DNA of 64,000 nt from Thioclava sp. SK-1 (GCF_001705665.1 NZ_MDHA01000029.1:23181-87180); one strand, 5' to 3'. Shown: positions 1 to 9,451, counted from the first letter of the stretch. Made by a program: numbers and translations. The notes: a model not told the origin generated them from the letters alone.

Positions 1-1155
1 TGGCAGCAATCGACGCCGGAAAACCCGATCGTCTCAATTGGTGTCTTGGGAATCGGTGCGCCTGAACTCGGTGCCTACAGGGCGATCGAAGGGCTGATCC
101 GGTCGAACGTCCTCGATGCCACCACGCGCAAACAGCGCATGGCCATTGCTGATGCAAGCTTCCGGCAGGCTCAGCTCAATGCCGTGAACGACACACTTGC
201 ACTGGCCAATCAGACGCGAAAGGCATGGGTCGATGCAGTCGCCGCCTTCGAGGCAGTGAGCTATCTGCGGCGCGCGAAAGCGACCTCTGACGCCGGCTCG
301 GAACTGGCTATGCGGTTGGGCGAGACCGGCGCACTCAACAAAGCTGGGCAGGCCCGCGAACAGGCATTCAATGCCGAACTGGCGGGGCAACTTGCACAGG
401 CACGATTGAACGCCACTCGGTCCAAGGAGACTTTGACCAGGTTGATGGGCCTCTGGGGCACCGAAGTCGATTATTATGTGCCAGATGCACTTCCTGCACT
501 GCCGCGTTCTGTCGGCCGTGTGACCGACATCGAGGCCAAGGCGCTAAGAAACCGGGTGGATCTGCGTGTTGCCAAACTTGGCCTGGAAGCGCAGGCCAAG
601 GCGTTTGGTCTGACCGATCAGACCCGCATTGTCAGCGATCTGGAGATCGTTGCTGGAGCCGAGCTTGAGCGTGAAGTTGGCGGCGATGGCGACATTGAAA
701 CCAAGGCTTTGCCTCAGGTGGAAGTGGAGTTCGCGATCCCGATCTACGACACCGGCAAGGCCCGGATGCGCAAGGCGGAATTGTCTTATCTACAAGCGGC
801 CAACGTGCTCGCAGAGAAGGCCGTGAACGTCCGGTCCGAAGCGCGGGGTGCTGAAGCCTCTTATCATGCCGCATACAAAATCGCTCGCCACTACCGCGAC
901 GTTCTGGTGCCGCTACGCACGACCGTCGAAGAAGAGGGTTTGCTGTCCTACAACGGCATGATCACCAACACTTTCGAGCTGCTGACTGATGTGCGCGAGA
1001 AACTTGGCGCATCCCTGGAAGCGGCAAATGCAAAACGCGAGTTCTACATGGCACAGGCCGATCTGACCGCTGCGATCTATGGCGGCGGCGAAGGCGGTGG
1101 TGGTGCTGGTGGAGAGGGCGCATCACTTGCCGCCGGTGGCGGCGCAGGACACTGA
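1..1155 (+). CDS. TolC-family outer membrane efflux channel, C-terminal part
   Basis: The reading frame is open from the first base of the window, so the 5' end lies outside; a TTG at 46 is only an internal codon. About 385 residues are visible. They are mostly long amphipathic alpha-helices rich in Ala, Glu, Arg and Leu, with two related halves, as in TolC/CusC-type outer membrane factors that form trimeric exit ducts for tripartite pumps. The tail is glycine-rich. The multicopper oxidase starts 11 bases downstream on the same strand, so the channel probably serves periplasmic copper export. The family is clear from helix pattern and motif style; the copper substrate is inferred from the neighbours. 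Confidence 0.82.
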   Translation, partial: WQQSTPENPIVSIGVLGIGAPELGAYRAIEGLIRSNVLDATTRKQRMAIADASFRQAQLNAVNDTLALANQTRKAWVDAVAAFEAVSYLRRAKATSDAGSELAMRLGETGALNKAGQAREQAFNAELAGQLAQARLNATRSKETLTRLMGLWGTEVDYYVPDALPALPRSVGRVTDIEAKALRNRVDLRVAKLGLEAQAKAFGLTDQTRIVSDLEIVAGAELEREVGGDGDIETKALPQVEVEFAIPIYDTGKARMRKAELSYLQAANVLAEKAVNVRSEARGAEASYHAAYKIARHYRDVLVPLRTTVEEEGLLSYNGMITNTFELLTDVREKLGASLEAANAKREFYMAQADLTAAIYGGGEGGGGAGGEGASLAAGGGAGH

Positions 1156-1166
1156 AAGGAACTGAC

Positions 1167-2525
1167 ATGTTAAACAGACGTCAATTACTCGGAGCCGGCG
1201 CGGCAGGTGCAACGCTGGTCTCTTCAAAAGCCTGGGGTCAAACCCTGAACATGGGCCTCCCTGAAGCCGCGCAGATGGACAGTGCGGCAACGGCGATTAC
1301 GGCGCGTCCGTCGTCAGGGCCGGAATACACACCTGTGGTCACGCTGAACGGGTGGACCCTGCCGCACCGGATGAACAACGGGGTCAAGGAATTTCACCTC
1401 GTCGCCGAACCGGTAGAGCGCGAACTTGCAGACGGGATGATCGCGCATTTGTGGGGTTACAACGGCCAATCCACCGGGCCGACGATCGAAGCAGTCGAAG
1501 GCGACCGGGTCCGCATCTACGTCACCAACAAGCTGCCGGAAGGCACCACGGTGCATTGGCACGGGCTCATCCTGCCCTCGGGCATGGATGGGGTCTCCGG
1601 GTTGAGTCATCCCAGCATCCCGCCAGGGAAAACGTTTGTCTACGAATTCGACTTGGTGAAGTCCGGCACGTTCATGTACCACCCCCATGGCGACGAAATG
1701 GCGCAGATGGCGATGGGGATGATGGGCATGTTCGTGGTCCATCCCAAGGATCCCACCTTCATGCCGGTGGATCGCGATTTTCTGATCATGCTGAATGCCT
1801 TTGACATCGATCCCGGCACATACGTGCCCCGCATCATGACGATGACGGACTTCAACCTGTGGACGTGGAACAGTCGGATCTTCCCCGACATCGATCCGCT
1901 GGTCGTGAACAAGGGCGACAAGGTGCGAGTACGCGTCGGCAACCTCACGATGACAAACCACCCGATCCACATGCACGGCTATGACTTCAAGGTCACCTGC
2001 ACGGATGGTGGCTGGGTGCCGCCAGAAGCGCAATGGCCGGAGGTCAGCATCGACATCCCTGTAGGCGCGATGCGCGCCTATGAGTTCGTCGCAGACCATC
2101 TGGGGGATTGGGCGATTCACTGCCACAAGTCGCACCACACCATGAATGCCATGGGTCACGATGTGCCGACATTCATCGGGGTCAACAAGAAGCCGCTGAC
2201 CCAGAAGATCCGTCAGTTCCAGCCGGAATACATGCCCATGGGCATGTCCGGCATGGGGGACATGGCGAAAATGGAAATGCCGCTGCCTGACAACACGATC
2301 CCGATGATGACGGGTTGGGGGCCCTACGGCCCCATCGAGATGGGCGGCATGTTTTCGGTCGTAAAGGTGCGGGACGGCATCGACGCGGACGATTACTCCG
2401 ATCCCGGCTGGTACGAAAATCCTCCGGGCGAGATGGCCTACGAATGGACTGGCGAATTGCCCGAGTTCGCCTCGAACAACAGTCCCAAGACCATTCTCAC
2501 ACCAAAACCAAACTCGAAGGGCTGA
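1167..2525 (+). CDS. Tat-exported multicopper oxidase (copper resistance)
   Basis: A 452-residue enzyme that would oxidise Cu(I) to the less toxic Cu(II) in the periplasm. The N-terminus MLNRRQLLGAGAAGA is a twin-arginine-type signal ending near AWGQ, suited to export of a folded metalloprotein. Copper-ligand motifs appear in order: HWHG near residue 129, HPHG near 172, HPIHMHG near 266, and HCHKSHH near 318 with an axial Met five residues after the last His. Methionine-rich stretches near 370-395 resemble those of CueO/CopA-type cuproxidases. The ATG follows an AAGGAA ribosome site. It lies in an apparent operon with the channel upstream and a cupredoxin downstream. Confidence 0.92.
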   Translation: MLNRRQLLGAGAAGATLVSSKAWGQTLNMGLPEAAQMDSAATAITARPSSGPEYTPVVTLNGWTLPHRMNNGVKEFHLVAEPVERELADGMIAHLWGYNGQSTGPTIEAVEGDRVRIYVTNKLPEGTTVHWHGLILPSGMDGVSGLSHPSIPPGKTFVYEFDLVKSGTFMYHPHGDEMAQMAMGMMGMFVVHPKDPTFMPVDRDFLIMLNAFDIDPGTYVPRIMTMTDFNLWTWNSRIFPDIDPLVVNKGDKVRVRVGNLTMTNHPIHMHGYDFKVTCTDGGWVPPEAQWPEVSIDIPVGAMRAYEFVADHLGDWAIHCHKSHHTMNAMGHDVPTFIGVNKKPLTQKIRQFQPEYMPMGMSGMGDMAKMEMPLPDNTIPMMTGWGPYGPIEMGGMFSVVKVRDGIDADDYSDPGWYENPPGEMAYEWTGELPEFASNNSPKTILTPKPNSKG

Positions 2526-2567
2526 ACGGCCCTTCGTCGACTCCAACCAAACCTAAAGGAAAACCAA

Positions 2568-3257
2568 ATGAAAAAACTTCTTCTGAGCACCTCTCTCGTC
2601 CTTTTCGCTTCAACGGGGGCTTTCGCTGACGTTGGTCATGCCAAAATGGCCATCGGTATGCCCGGCCATACGGCAAAAGTCGACCGGACGATTGATGTAA
2701 CCCTGCTTGAAAACGACGAAGGCGAAATGCTGATCGAGAGTGAGGAGATGACCATCAAGCAGGGTGAAACCATACGCTTCAACATCACGAACAAGGGTGA
2801 GCTGGAACACGAGTTTGTTCTCGACACGCTGGAAAATATCGCCGAGCACAAGATCGAAATGGCCAAGATGGACATGGAACACGACGACCCGAACCGTATC
2901 CGTCTTGATCCGGGTGCCACGGGCGAGGTCGTCTGGACGTTCGCGAATGCTGGTACGTTCGAAGCCGCGTGCCTGATCCCGGGTCACTACGAATCCGGCA
3001 TGCACCGTGCGGTCTCGGTGGGGGACCAGATAGCTCAGGCTGACGTGGAATACACGAGCGGGACCATAAAGAAGATCGACGCCAAGGCCGGCAAGGTCAC
3101 AATCATCCACGGCCCTCTGGTCAACCTCGATATGCCCGCGATGACGATGGTATTCCGCGCGGACGAAGCGATAATGGCCAAGATGGCAGAAGGTCAGGAC
3201 ATCGAGTTTGTTGCCGACCGGGTCAAGGGCAAGCTTACTGTCACGCAGATGAAGTGA
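2568..3257 (+). CDS. Periplasmic cupredoxin fused to a CusF-like copper-binding domain
   Basis: 229 residues with a Sec signal peptide (cleavage near AFA-D). Residues about 45-150 form a cupredoxin domain with plausible type 1 copper ligands H81, C135, H140 and M145. Residues about 160-229 match the CusF fold, with H181 and a MPAMTM segment (M189, M192, M194); CusF itself has Trp where M189 sits. The protein likely carries or buffers copper between the oxidase and the efflux pump. An AAAGGA ribosome site precedes the ATG, 42 bases after the oxidase stop, so it is probably co-transcribed. The domain pair on one chain is notable. Confidence 0.85.
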   Translation: MKKLLLSTSLVLFASTGAFADVGHAKMAIGMPGHTAKVDRTIDVTLLENDEGEMLIESEEMTIKQGETIRFNITNKGELEHEFVLDTLENIAEHKIEMAKMDMEHDDPNRIRLDPGATGEVVWTFANAGTFEAACLIPGHYESGMHRAVSVGDQIAQADVEYTSGTIKKIDAKAGKVTIIHGPLVNLDMPAMTMVFRADEAIMAKMAEGQDIEFVADRVKGKLTVTQMK

Positions 3258-3266
3258 AGACTGACC

Positions 3267-3297
3267 TTGGGGCCGAGGCGTACATGCCCGGCCCCAA
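3267..3297 (+). terminator. Hairpin after the copper operon
   Basis: A perfect 9-bp inverted repeat (TTGGGGCCG / CGGCCCCAA) with a 13-base loop starts 10 bases after the cupredoxin stop codon. It is followed by a weak T-rich stretch (CGCTTT) rather than a long T run, so termination may be partial. Confidence 0.6.
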
Positions 3298-3343
3298 CGC
3301 TTTGAGGCAATTAAATCAAGCGCTACGGAGGTAGCCGAGCATT

Positions 3344-3526
3344 ATGAATTTTCTGATAACCTGCACATGCGCCCTTGCGCTCGTCTTTCCGGCTTTCTCA
3401 GTGAACGCTTCCAGTGGCAAAGGTCAGCAACCTCATGCAGCAATACACGTTTTGCTGAAATGGAAGTATCGTCCAGCTTCACGTTCAATACGCGGATCGT
3501 CTAAAGCCTCAATCGCCGTAGTCTGA
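3344..3526 (+). CDS. Small secreted peptide, possibly frameshifted
   Basis: A 60-codon frame with a convincing signal peptide ([20 protein letters not shown], cleavage near NAS) and a good ACGGAGG ribosome site. The mature part is very short and basic, and its last 26 bases overlap the 3' end of the convergent copA. The alternative frame from about 3435 reads [21 protein letters not shown] and stops at 3502-3504. That looks more like a real C-terminus and would avoid most of the overlap, so a single-base shift near 3430-3440 is possible. Function unknown; copper-linked only by position. Confidence 0.4.
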   Translation: MNFLITCTCALALVFPAFSVNASSGKGQQPHAAIHVLLKWKYRPASRSIRGSSKASIAVV

Positions 3527-5828
3527 GCGCGTTCGCGATGACCGAGACCGACGAGAGGCTCATTGCGGCGGCGGCGAACATGGGCGACATCAACAGCCCG
3601 AATGCCGGGTAGAGCACGCCCGCAGCTAAGGGCACACCGAGCGTGTTGTAGGCAAAGGCCCAGAACAGGTTCTGGCGTATGTTACCGATCGTCGCCACGG
3701 CCAGCGTCCGTGCCTTGACGATACCGTTCAGATCGCCGCTCAAGAGAGTGATGCCCGCGCTTTCAACCGCCACGTCCGCACCCGTGCCCATGGCCAGGCC
3801 GACGTCCGCTGCGGCCAGAGCCGGTGCATCGTTGACACCATCGCCGGCCATGGCGACCTTTTTGCCATTCGCGTGCAACTCGTCCACCAGCGCCTTCTTG
3901 TCTTCCGGCAGAACTCCAGCCCGGACCTCGTCGATGCCGAGGAGCTGCGCCACGGCCCTTGCAGTGCGTTCGTTATCCCCCGTAGCCATGATTATCCGCA
4001 GGCCCGCCTCGTGCAGTTCCTTGATGACCTCGGCCGTCGTTTCCTTGATCGGGTCGGCGACGGCGACGATGCCGGACAGTTTTCCTTCTATGGCCACGAA
4101 CATGGCCGTCTTGCCTTCGCTGCGCAGAACGTCTGCCGCCTCCTCTGCTGCGGAGGTGTCGAGGGACATGTCGCGCATCATCGCGGTGTTACCAAGCGCG
4201 ACGGCGTGGCCCGAGACGGTTCCGCTCACACCCTTGCCGGTCACGGCTTCGAAGTTCTCGGCATTGCCGACTTTGATACCTCTCTCTTTCGCGCCTTCGA
4301 CGATGGCCTCTGCCAGCGGGTGCTCAGAGCCTTTTTCCAAGGCAGCCGCGAGGCTCAGAATGGTTTCTTCGGTCTCGTCGCCCAGAGCGTTCACATCGGT
4401 CAGCTTCGGCTTGCCTTCGGTCAGGGTGCCGGTCTTATCGACGATCAGCGTATCGACCTTGGCCATGCGTTCCAGCGCTTCGGCATCCTTGATCAGGACA
4501 CCCGCCTGTGCACCGCGCCCTGCAGCCGTCGTGATCGAGATCGGCGTCGCAAGGCCCAATGCACAGGGGCAGGCGATGATCAGCACTGACACCGCCGAGG
4601 CGATGGCAAAGACGAGCGCAGGTTCGGGCCCGAAGCCGAGCCAAGCGGCGAAGGAAAGGATGGCGACCACGACAACGGTCGGCACGAAATAGGAAGAAAC
4701 CTTGTCCGCAAGCCCCTGGATCGGTGCGCGGGATCGCCGCGCGTTCGCGACCATCTCGACGATCTGGCTCAGCATCGTGTCGGCACCTACACGAGCGGCT
4801 TCTATGACAAGGGAGCCGTTCTTATTGATTGTGCCGCCAGTGACCGTATCGCCCGGACCTTTTTCGACCGGCAACGGCTCGCCAGTGATCATGCTCTCGT
4901 CGATGGATGACGTGCCGTCGACGACCTTGGCATCGACGGGGACCGCGTCGCCGGGGCGCACCCGCAACCGGTCGCCCTCCACAATGTTTTCCAGCGGCGC
5001 GTCATATTCCGTGCCGTCGGGCAGGATGCGCCGCGCCGTTTTCGGGGCCAGATCGAGCAGTGCCCGGATGGCATCGCCGGTCCGTTCCCGCGCCCGCAAT
5101 TCCAAAACCTGTCCGACGAAAATCAGAGTGATGATAACGACGGCGGCTTCAAAATAGGTGCCGACTCCCGCGCCCATCCGGTAAGCCTCCGGAAACACGC
5201 CCGGAAGGAATGTGGCGACCAGCGAATAGATGTAGGCCGCGCCGACACCAAGCGCGATCAGCGTCCACATGTTGGGCGAGCGGTTCACGATCGACGCCCA
5301 TCCCCGCACGAAAAACGGCTTCGCTGCCCACAACACGATAGGCGTCGCCAGCAGGAACTCGATGTATGTCGCCAGCCGATGTCCGATCAAGTCCCGGACC
5401 GGCAAACCGACCAGCTCCCCCATAGTCAGGATAACCAGAGGAACGGCTACGGCGGCACTGATCCACATCCGGCGGGTAAAGTCGGTCAGTTCTTCGCTGG
5501 GTTCATCCGACGGCACCATCGGTTCAAGCGCCATGCCGCAGATCGGACAGGCGCCGGGCTCGTCACGAACTATCTCGGGGTGCATTGGGCAGGTGTACTG
5601 AGTTCCGGCTTTCGGGGTCATGCTGTGATCCGATGCCGTACCTGAGGCATAGTAGATCGGATCGGCCTCGAACCTGGTCTGGCACTTATCGGAGCAGAAG
5701 TAGAAGGTTTCACCGTCATAATCCGCCTGACGGGCCTGCGGAGACATAGTGACGGACATGCCGCAAACTGGATCCTTGGCCTGATCGGATGACCGCTCTC
5801 GCGGGTGCGGTTCTGTTACCTGTATCAT
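3501..5828 (-). CDS. copA: Copper-exporting P1B-type ATPase
   Basis: A 775-residue inner-membrane pump that exports Cu(I) at the cost of ATP. The N-terminus carries a YHS-type metal domain (DPVCGM, about residues 20-60) and a heavy-metal motif YTCPMHPEI near residue 78, instead of classical CxxC ferredoxin-like domains. It has the CPC transmembrane metal site ([11 protein letters not shown], about 418-428), the phosphorylation motif [11 protein letters not shown] near 463, an HP dipeptide (SEHPLAEA) and the hinge [10 protein letters not shown] near 664. CPC marks the Cu(I)/Ag(I) subgroup. It is transcribed away from the secreted-protein gene at 6031 and towards the oxidase operon, and is preceded by a CueR-type promoter. 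Confidence 0.95.
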   Translation of the reverse strand: MIQVTEPHPRERSSDQAKDPVCGMSVTMSPQARQADYDGETFYFCSDKCQTRFEADPIYYASGTASDHSMTPKAGTQYTCPMHPEIVRDEPGACPICGMALEPMVPSDEPSEELTDFTRRMWISAAVAVPLVILTMGELVGLPVRDLIGHRLATYIEFLLATPIVLWAAKPFFVRGWASIVNRSPNMWTLIALGVGAAYIYSLVATFLPGVFPEAYRMGAGVGTYFEAAVVIITLIFVGQVLELRARERTGDAIRALLDLAPKTARRILPDGTEYDAPLENIVEGDRLRVRPGDAVPVDAKVVDGTSSIDESMITGEPLPVEKGPGDTVTGGTINKNGSLVIEAARVGADTMLSQIVEMVANARRSRAPIQGLADKVSSYFVPTVVVVAILSFAAWLGFGPEPALVFAIASAVSVLIIACPCALGLATPISITTAAGRGAQAGVLIKDAEALERMAKVDTLIVDKTGTLTEGKPKLTDVNALGDETEETILSLAAALEKGSEHPLAEAIVEGAKERGIKVGNAENFEAVTGKGVSGTVSGHAVALGNTAMMRDMSLDTSAAEEAADVLRSEGKTAMFVAIEGKLSGIVAVADPIKETTAEVIKELHEAGLRIIMATGDNERTARAVAQLLGIDEVRAGVLPEDKKALVDELHANGKKVAMAGDGVNDAPALAAADVGLAMGTGADVAVESAGITLLSGDLNGIVKARTLAVATIGNIRQNLFWAFAYNTLGVPLAAGVLYPAFGLLMSPMFAAAAMSLSSVSVIANALRLRRLRL

Positions 5829-5859
5829 GCTCTAGCCCTCCGAAATGATGCCAATTCCT

Positions 5860-5890
5860 AAGATGGGGCTTCCAGCAACTGGAAGGTCAA
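5860..5890 (-). promoter_or_regulatory. CueR-type (MerR family) copper promoter of copA
   Basis: On the minus strand a -35 element TTGACC (5885-5890) is followed by the dyad CTTCCAGTTGCTGGAAG and a -10 region near 5860-5865, giving the unusually long 19-bp spacing used by MerR-family activators. The dyad closely resembles the CueR box of the Escherichia coli copA promoter as I recall it. No cueR gene is visible in the window. Confidence 0.75.
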
Positions 5891-5984
5891 GCTTGGATTG
5901 CTGATTAGCGAAGGAAAGCTGATTGATACTGCCAATATATTACATAATAAAACTTATGCGTGAATATACTTAGTGTTGCGATAG

Positions 5985-5997
5985 TATATTATCGTAT
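5985..5997 (+). promoter_or_regulatory. Shared 13-bp motif, copy A
   Basis: TATATTATCGTAT lies 34 bases ahead of the secreted-protein gene at 6031. Its flanks give a small dyad (CGATA ... TATCG). Related copies occur at 8056-8068, 32988-33000 (reverse) and 40200-40212. It may be an operator or an extended -10 region. Confidence 0.5.
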
Positions 5998-6030
5998 GTA
6001 TGCTGAATCCTGTCAAAAAGGGTCCTAAGC

Positions 6031-6786
6031 ATGCGCTACCTATTCAGAAAGCTCCTCCCCTCGGTCGCAGTTGCCTTAACTGTGACAGGCCTTTCGCTGC
6101 CGATGCCCGTCCGCGCGCAGACATATCCGATCGATTGCGCGATCCTCTTGTGCTTGTCTGGCGGCTGGCCTGCTTCCGTTCCTTGCGCCCGAGCACGCGC
6201 CGAATTCATTCGGCGGATTACGCCCTGGCCAGTGGAACCGCCGCTCCAAATCTGGCGCTGTCCCATGGGCGCGTCCTATGAGACCTCTCCAGCATCAAAC
6301 AATACAGACCGCATCTTTGAAGCATTCTTCCAAACCAATAGCGCAAAACCGCGCCAATCATTCGCTGCGCACGACTTAGCCGACCTTTATGAGCCAATAG
6401 AGGCCGCTTGGCGCACTCCAGACGCCCCAGACTACCTTGTTCCCGCCGAGCAGGCCCTCCGGCTCGTTCAAGATCGCGCGGACATTGATATCAGCGGACC
6501 TGAGTTCAACTTCGTGCGGTCCATCCGCGTCTTTGACGTGCGTTATGCGCGCCAGCAGGAATCCGGGCGAGATAGCGACTGCAACCGCAGCGCCGTCGTT
6601 GTCCTTGGCACCTACGGGATCCAAGGCGATTTTTCTTGGCGGGCGTCGTCACCCGCAGCGCTTCCCGCTGCGCATGCCGGTCTAGAGCGATGGGGCGAGC
6701 GCTGCCCCAGTATATATCACAAATCCGTCTTCGTGGAGTGGCGTGATTATAGTGGGAACTATGGCTTTGAGCAGGTCAATTACTGA
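6031..6786 (+). CDS. Secreted hypothetical protein of the transfer region
   Basis: 251 residues with a signal peptide (residues 1-29, cleavage after VRAQ or MPVRA). The mature N-terminus is Cys-containing (YPIDCAILLCLSGGWPAS) and is followed by RRITPWPVEPPLQIWRCPM; both look like conserved blocks. There are few hydrophobic segments after the signal, so a periplasmic location is likely. I recognise the style from alphaproteobacterial T4SS loci but know no function. The start ATG fits the signal peptide. It is divergent from copA and preceded by copy A of the 13-bp motif. Confidence 0.72.
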   Translation: MRYLFRKLLPSVAVALTVTGLSLPMPVRAQTYPIDCAILLCLSGGWPASVPCARARAEFIRRITPWPVEPPLQIWRCPMGASYETSPASNNTDRIFEAFFQTNSAKPRQSFAAHDLADLYEPIEAAWRTPDAPDYLVPAEQALRLVQDRADIDISGPEFNFVRSIRVFDVRYARQQESGRDSDCNRSAVVVLGTYGIQGDFSWRASSPAALPAAHAGLERWGERCPSIYHKSVFVEWRDYSGNYGFEQVNY

Positions 6787-6890
6787 CTGTTGAGCCGCAG
6801 CGACGTCGTGCAAAGCCTTGTCCGAAATCATAACTGCAATATAGGCGCACGCACACAATCTACGGTCATAAAGGCCATATTCTTCCCGTT

Positions 6891-7115
6891 TCAGTCGTTG
6901 CGGCAAGGCAGCTGTGTGAGAGACGCGAAGTCTATTTCGACTTTGTCAGCATCACATAGATCCGGGTAAATTTTTGAGACGCGCTGTGGGCCATGCAAAT
7001 CCCAACGGACCGCAAGCGCACCTGTGTTCCAGCGATAAACCCAGCCGACAACGCTGTTCTCATCGGCTGCAATCAAATTGGCAATTGCGACACCTTCGAC
7101 CTTATCTTCATTCAC
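6891..7115 (-). CDS. Small hypothetical protein
   Basis: 74 residues starting at GTG, with an AGGAAA ribosome site about 10 bases upstream. Composition is that of a small soluble globular protein (a GWVYRWNTGALAVRWDLHG segment with regular hydrophobic spacing). No family recognised. It lies between the secreted protein and the XRE regulator; the opposite strand offers only weaker frames. Confidence 0.45.
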   Translation of the reverse strand: MNEDKVEGVAIANLIAADENSVVGWVYRWNTGALAVRWDLHGPQRVSKIYPDLCDADKVEIDFASLTQLPCRND

Positions 7116-7284
7116 TGTCTATAAATTTCCTGCAAATGGGCTTTGCGGATCGCAGCGTGGGTTTTAAAATCGTGTGCTGCAGCTCCATGCCGGTTTTCGT
7201 TAAATTAGTTAGCCGCTCCTCCTTGCGGCATCGATACTCACATAGGGAGAAGTCAGTTCCCGCGTTTTCGATTAATGAAATTGC

Positions 7285-7542
7285 TCAAATCCGGTGGTCG
7301 GGCTCCGTGGCGGCTTCAACGACCGCCAGAACCTGGAAGGGGTCAAAGCCAATGGCACGGGCGAGGACGACCAGTTCGACGACGTCGACCCGGCGCTGGC
7401 CGCTTTCAATGCGCGCCACGAGGGATTGATGGCACTTGAGCTTGACCGCCAAGTCCTCCTGACCGAGGCCCGCCTTGATGCGAGCGTCGACCAATGCTTG
7501 GCAGAGTGCCACCTGTCCCGTGCTTCTGATTGTCTTTGCCAC
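7285..7542 (-). CDS. XRE-family helix-turn-helix regulator
   Basis: An 85-residue DNA-binding protein. Residues about 14-65 form an HTH_3/XRE domain (RIKAGLGQEDLAVKLKCHQS then LVARIESGQRRVDVVELVVL). There is no extra effector domain, as in plasmid and phage repressors. The GTG start follows an AAAGGT ribosome site. It sits among the small genes before the virB operon and is the nearest DNA-binding protein to copies A and B of the 13-bp motif, making it a candidate regulator of the transfer genes (inference). Confidence 0.85.
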   Translation of the reverse strand: MAKTIRSTGQVALCQALVDARIKAGLGQEDLAVKLKCHQSLVARIESGQRRVDVVELVVLARAIGFDPFQVLAVVEAATEPDHRI

Positions 7543-7666
7543 GCGTCACATACCTTTTGTGACGTCGCTAGCGGATGAAATCTGCTATCTAAAAAATAGA
7601 TATATGAGGATGTTATCGGCATCTGGTTTTCAAGGGCTGCATGTCTAATACTTCCTGGGCAGCCCA

Positions 7667-7960
7667 TCAATTCCCCACCAGTTGCAGAAATCGGCCATAG
7701 TCCTCGCTGACTTCACGCGCTTCCTCGAACGCACGGGCACGCTCACCGTCGAGGCAACGGAAGTAGCTCTGAATATCTTGGATGTAGTTTTCGAAATCGC
7801 CACGGATGATGTCCGCATAGTCCCGCGCCGCCTGCGAATCGCTTGGCAGGACAGGACGGGCCGGGGCGAAGCAGGATTCCGCCAAAACCGGCCCGGGAAC
7901 GCAGATTAGAAGGACTATAGCTTGCAATGGGAGCAGGCATGTCAACCTTGGGTTTCTCAA
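7667..7960 (-). CDS. Small secreted hypothetical protein
   Basis: About 97 residues. I chose the TTG at 7960 because AAGGAGAT lies 9 bases upstream and the protein then begins MRNPRLTCLLPLQAIVLL, a good signal peptide cleaved near VLA-E; a GTG at 7987 is the longer option. The mature part is acidic and helical, with two Cys (SCFAP and YFRCLDG) that may pair in the periplasm. It is divergent from the genes at 8117 onwards. Function unknown, probably linked to the transfer apparatus by position. Confidence 0.65.
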   Translation of the reverse strand: MRNPRLTCLLPLQAIVLLICVPGPVLAESCFAPARPVLPSDSQAARDYADIIRGDFENYIQDIQSYFRCLDGERARAFEEAREVSEDYGRFLQLVGN

Positions 7961-8055
7961 ACCTGTTATCTCCTTGATCGCGGACACTGGCCGTGACTAG
8001 TGTTTGCGTGACCAAACTACAGCTAAAGCACGATATTACATCTTGCGGTTAATAG

Positions 8056-8068
8056 TATACTATCGTAA
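8056..8068 (+). promoter_or_regulatory. Shared 13-bp motif, copy B
   Basis: TATACTATCGTAA lies within a perfect 12-bp palindrome plus flank (ATAGTATACTAT then CGTAAC), about 50 bases ahead of the first gene of the virB-type operon (GTG at 8117) and between two divergent genes. It is a good position for an operator controlling conjugation. Confidence 0.5.
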
Positions 8069-8116
8069 CTCTGGGCTTCAAGTGGGAATGCCTGGGGTCG
8101 CGCCATTGGAGAAAGC

Positions 8117-8497
8117 GTGAGCCGGGCCATGAACTGGGACATCGAAGCACCAAATGTGGTTACGGAAGCCAGGTTCCGCGAGCTCGTGGAAAGCGGCTAT
8201 AGCACAGAAATCCTGTGCCAGGAGTCGGCACATAAGAAAGGCCCCAGCTATTACGGGGTCTGGATCATGCGCGTGGTCTCTGATGACGGCGTGGAAAAGC
8301 TCCTCGTCACCGCCCGCACGCGGACGACCTACAACGATATCAAGATCCGCGAGTTCAAGACGATCTCCGGCGTGGTGTCATTCTTCATTGGCCTTGGCTT
8401 TGCGCATGTCGACCTGCCGCTTGAGGCGGGTACGAGCCGCACGCATAAACTCGCCCCGCCAGACAAAGCCCCATCAGACAAGGGCGCTGGCAACTAA
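8117..8497 (+). CDS. Hypothetical protein at the head of the virB operon
   Basis: 126 residues, soluble, with no signal peptide or membrane segment. A central beta-rich part ([20 protein letters not shown]) and a hydrophobic stretch [19 protein letters not shown] are visible; the C-terminus is Lys/Pro-rich. The GTG start is preceded by GGAGAAAG; an ATG 12 bases later is possible. Its stop overlaps the start region of the transglycosylase gene, suggesting translational coupling. No function is recognised. Confidence 0.65.
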   Translation: MSRAMNWDIEAPNVVTEARFRELVESGYSTEILCQESAHKKGPSYYGVWIMRVVSDDGVEKLLVTARTRTTYNDIKIREFKTISGVVSFFIGLGFAHVDLPLEAGTSRTHKLAPPDKAPSDKGAGN

Positions 8498-9161
8498 CCT
8501 TGTCTGCCTCTGGCTGGTCGCCGCGCCAGCCTCAGCGCAAATGGTCCTGGTCATGGAGAGCGACGGCTCTCTGACCCCATCCCGGTCTCAGAGCGGTTTT
8601 GCCCGGAACTACAATGACGGCGTTGGTCAGGGATCGGCGTCCGATGGTCTGGCCATTCTTGGTGAGACTGAAGCGGCATCCGAGCCTGACGCGCTGAGGT
8701 TTGCGGCGTTCGCCCAACCAGCACCCCTGCCCCGCGCAGACGTCCTCTCGGGCATCGAGGCAACGGCCTTGCGCTATGCCGGCCACCCCGGCCTGCGTCG
8801 CGCGGAGCTTTCCGTCACGGATTGGCTGGCTCTCTACCGGGCCAATATCGAGGTTGAGAGCGCCTACCGGCAGGATGCGGTCTCCCGCGCGGGTGCTATC
8901 GGCCTTGGCCAGCTAATGCCCGCCACTGCCCGTGATCTCGGCGTTGACCCACGTGATCCGCTGCAGAACCTCGACGGCTCCGCCCGCTACCTCGCGATGA
9001 TGCTGGAGACGTTCGGCGATCCGCATCTGGCGCTGGCGGCCTACAACGCGGGACCCGACGCCGTGCGTCAATACGGCGGCATCCCCCCTTACCAAGAAAC
9101 CCAGAACCACGTGGCGCGCGTCATGGCCGTCGTGGCCCGATTGGAAGGATCAAATTCATGA
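8487..9161 (+). CDS. virB1: VirB1-like lytic transglycosylase
   Basis: The product opens the peptidoglycan so the T4SS can assemble. The frame is open from 8154, but the part before about 8480 is only an out-of-frame read of the preceding gene. The signal peptide ([15 protein letters not shown]) implies a start close to 8487, probably a non-standard CTG; this start is uncertain. The C-terminal half is an SLT domain with the catalytic Glu in [12 protein letters not shown], then [18 protein letters not shown] and [13 protein letters not shown]. The stop overlaps the virB2 ATG (ATGA). Confidence 0.8.
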   Translation: MATNLVCLWLVAAPASAQMVLVMESDGSLTPSRSQSGFARNYNDGVGQGSASDGLAILGETEAASEPDALRFAAFAQPAPLPRADVLSGIEATALRYAGHPGLRRAELSVTDWLALYRANIEVESAYRQDAVSRAGAIGLGQLMPATARDLGVDPRDPLQNLDGSARYLAMMLETFGDPHLALAAYNAGPDAVRQYGGIPPYQETQNHVARVMAVVARLEGSNS

Positions 9162-9451
9162 AACAAATTTCAAACCTCTTTATCGCCTCGCTGGCGCTAT
9201 TCCTGCTGATTGCCGAGCCCGCCCTTGCACAGAGCATCGATCTGTCCCCGATCCAAAGCTTGTTGCAAGGCATTGTCGATGCGCTGACCGGACCTCTTGG
9301 TGTGGTCATCGCCACGCTTGCGGTCCTTGGCGTTTTCTTGAGCTGGTTCTTCAACATCATCGACCTGCGCCAAGCGCTCTGGGTGCTGGTCGGCATCGCC
9401 GGCGTCGCCGCCGCCCCCACCATCGTTGCCGCGGTCTTTGCCGGTGGCTGA
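9158..9451 (+). CDS. virB2: VirB2-like pilin (TrbC/VirB2 family)
   Basis: 97 residues: a signal peptide cleaved near ALAQ, then two long hydrophobic helices ([16 protein letters not shown] and [20 protein letters not shown]) separated by a short polar loop, the classic layout of the T-pilus subunit. It overlaps the transglycosylase stop by 4 bases and precedes virB3, the standard order. Confidence 0.85.
   Translation: MKQISNLFIASLALFLLIAEPALAQSIDLSPIQSLLQGIVDALTGPLGVVIATLAVLGVFLSWFFNIIDLRQALWVLVGIAGVAAAPTIVAAVFAGG

Noticed and set aside
1314..2546. 410-codon minus-strand frame over the multicopper oxidase
   Set aside because: Composition (His/Arg/Asp-rich) is that of an antisense shadow; the plus-strand frame has full copper motifs.
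3679..4692. 337-codon plus-strand frame over copA
   Set aside because: Ser/Ala/Pro-rich antisense of a clear P-type ATPase.
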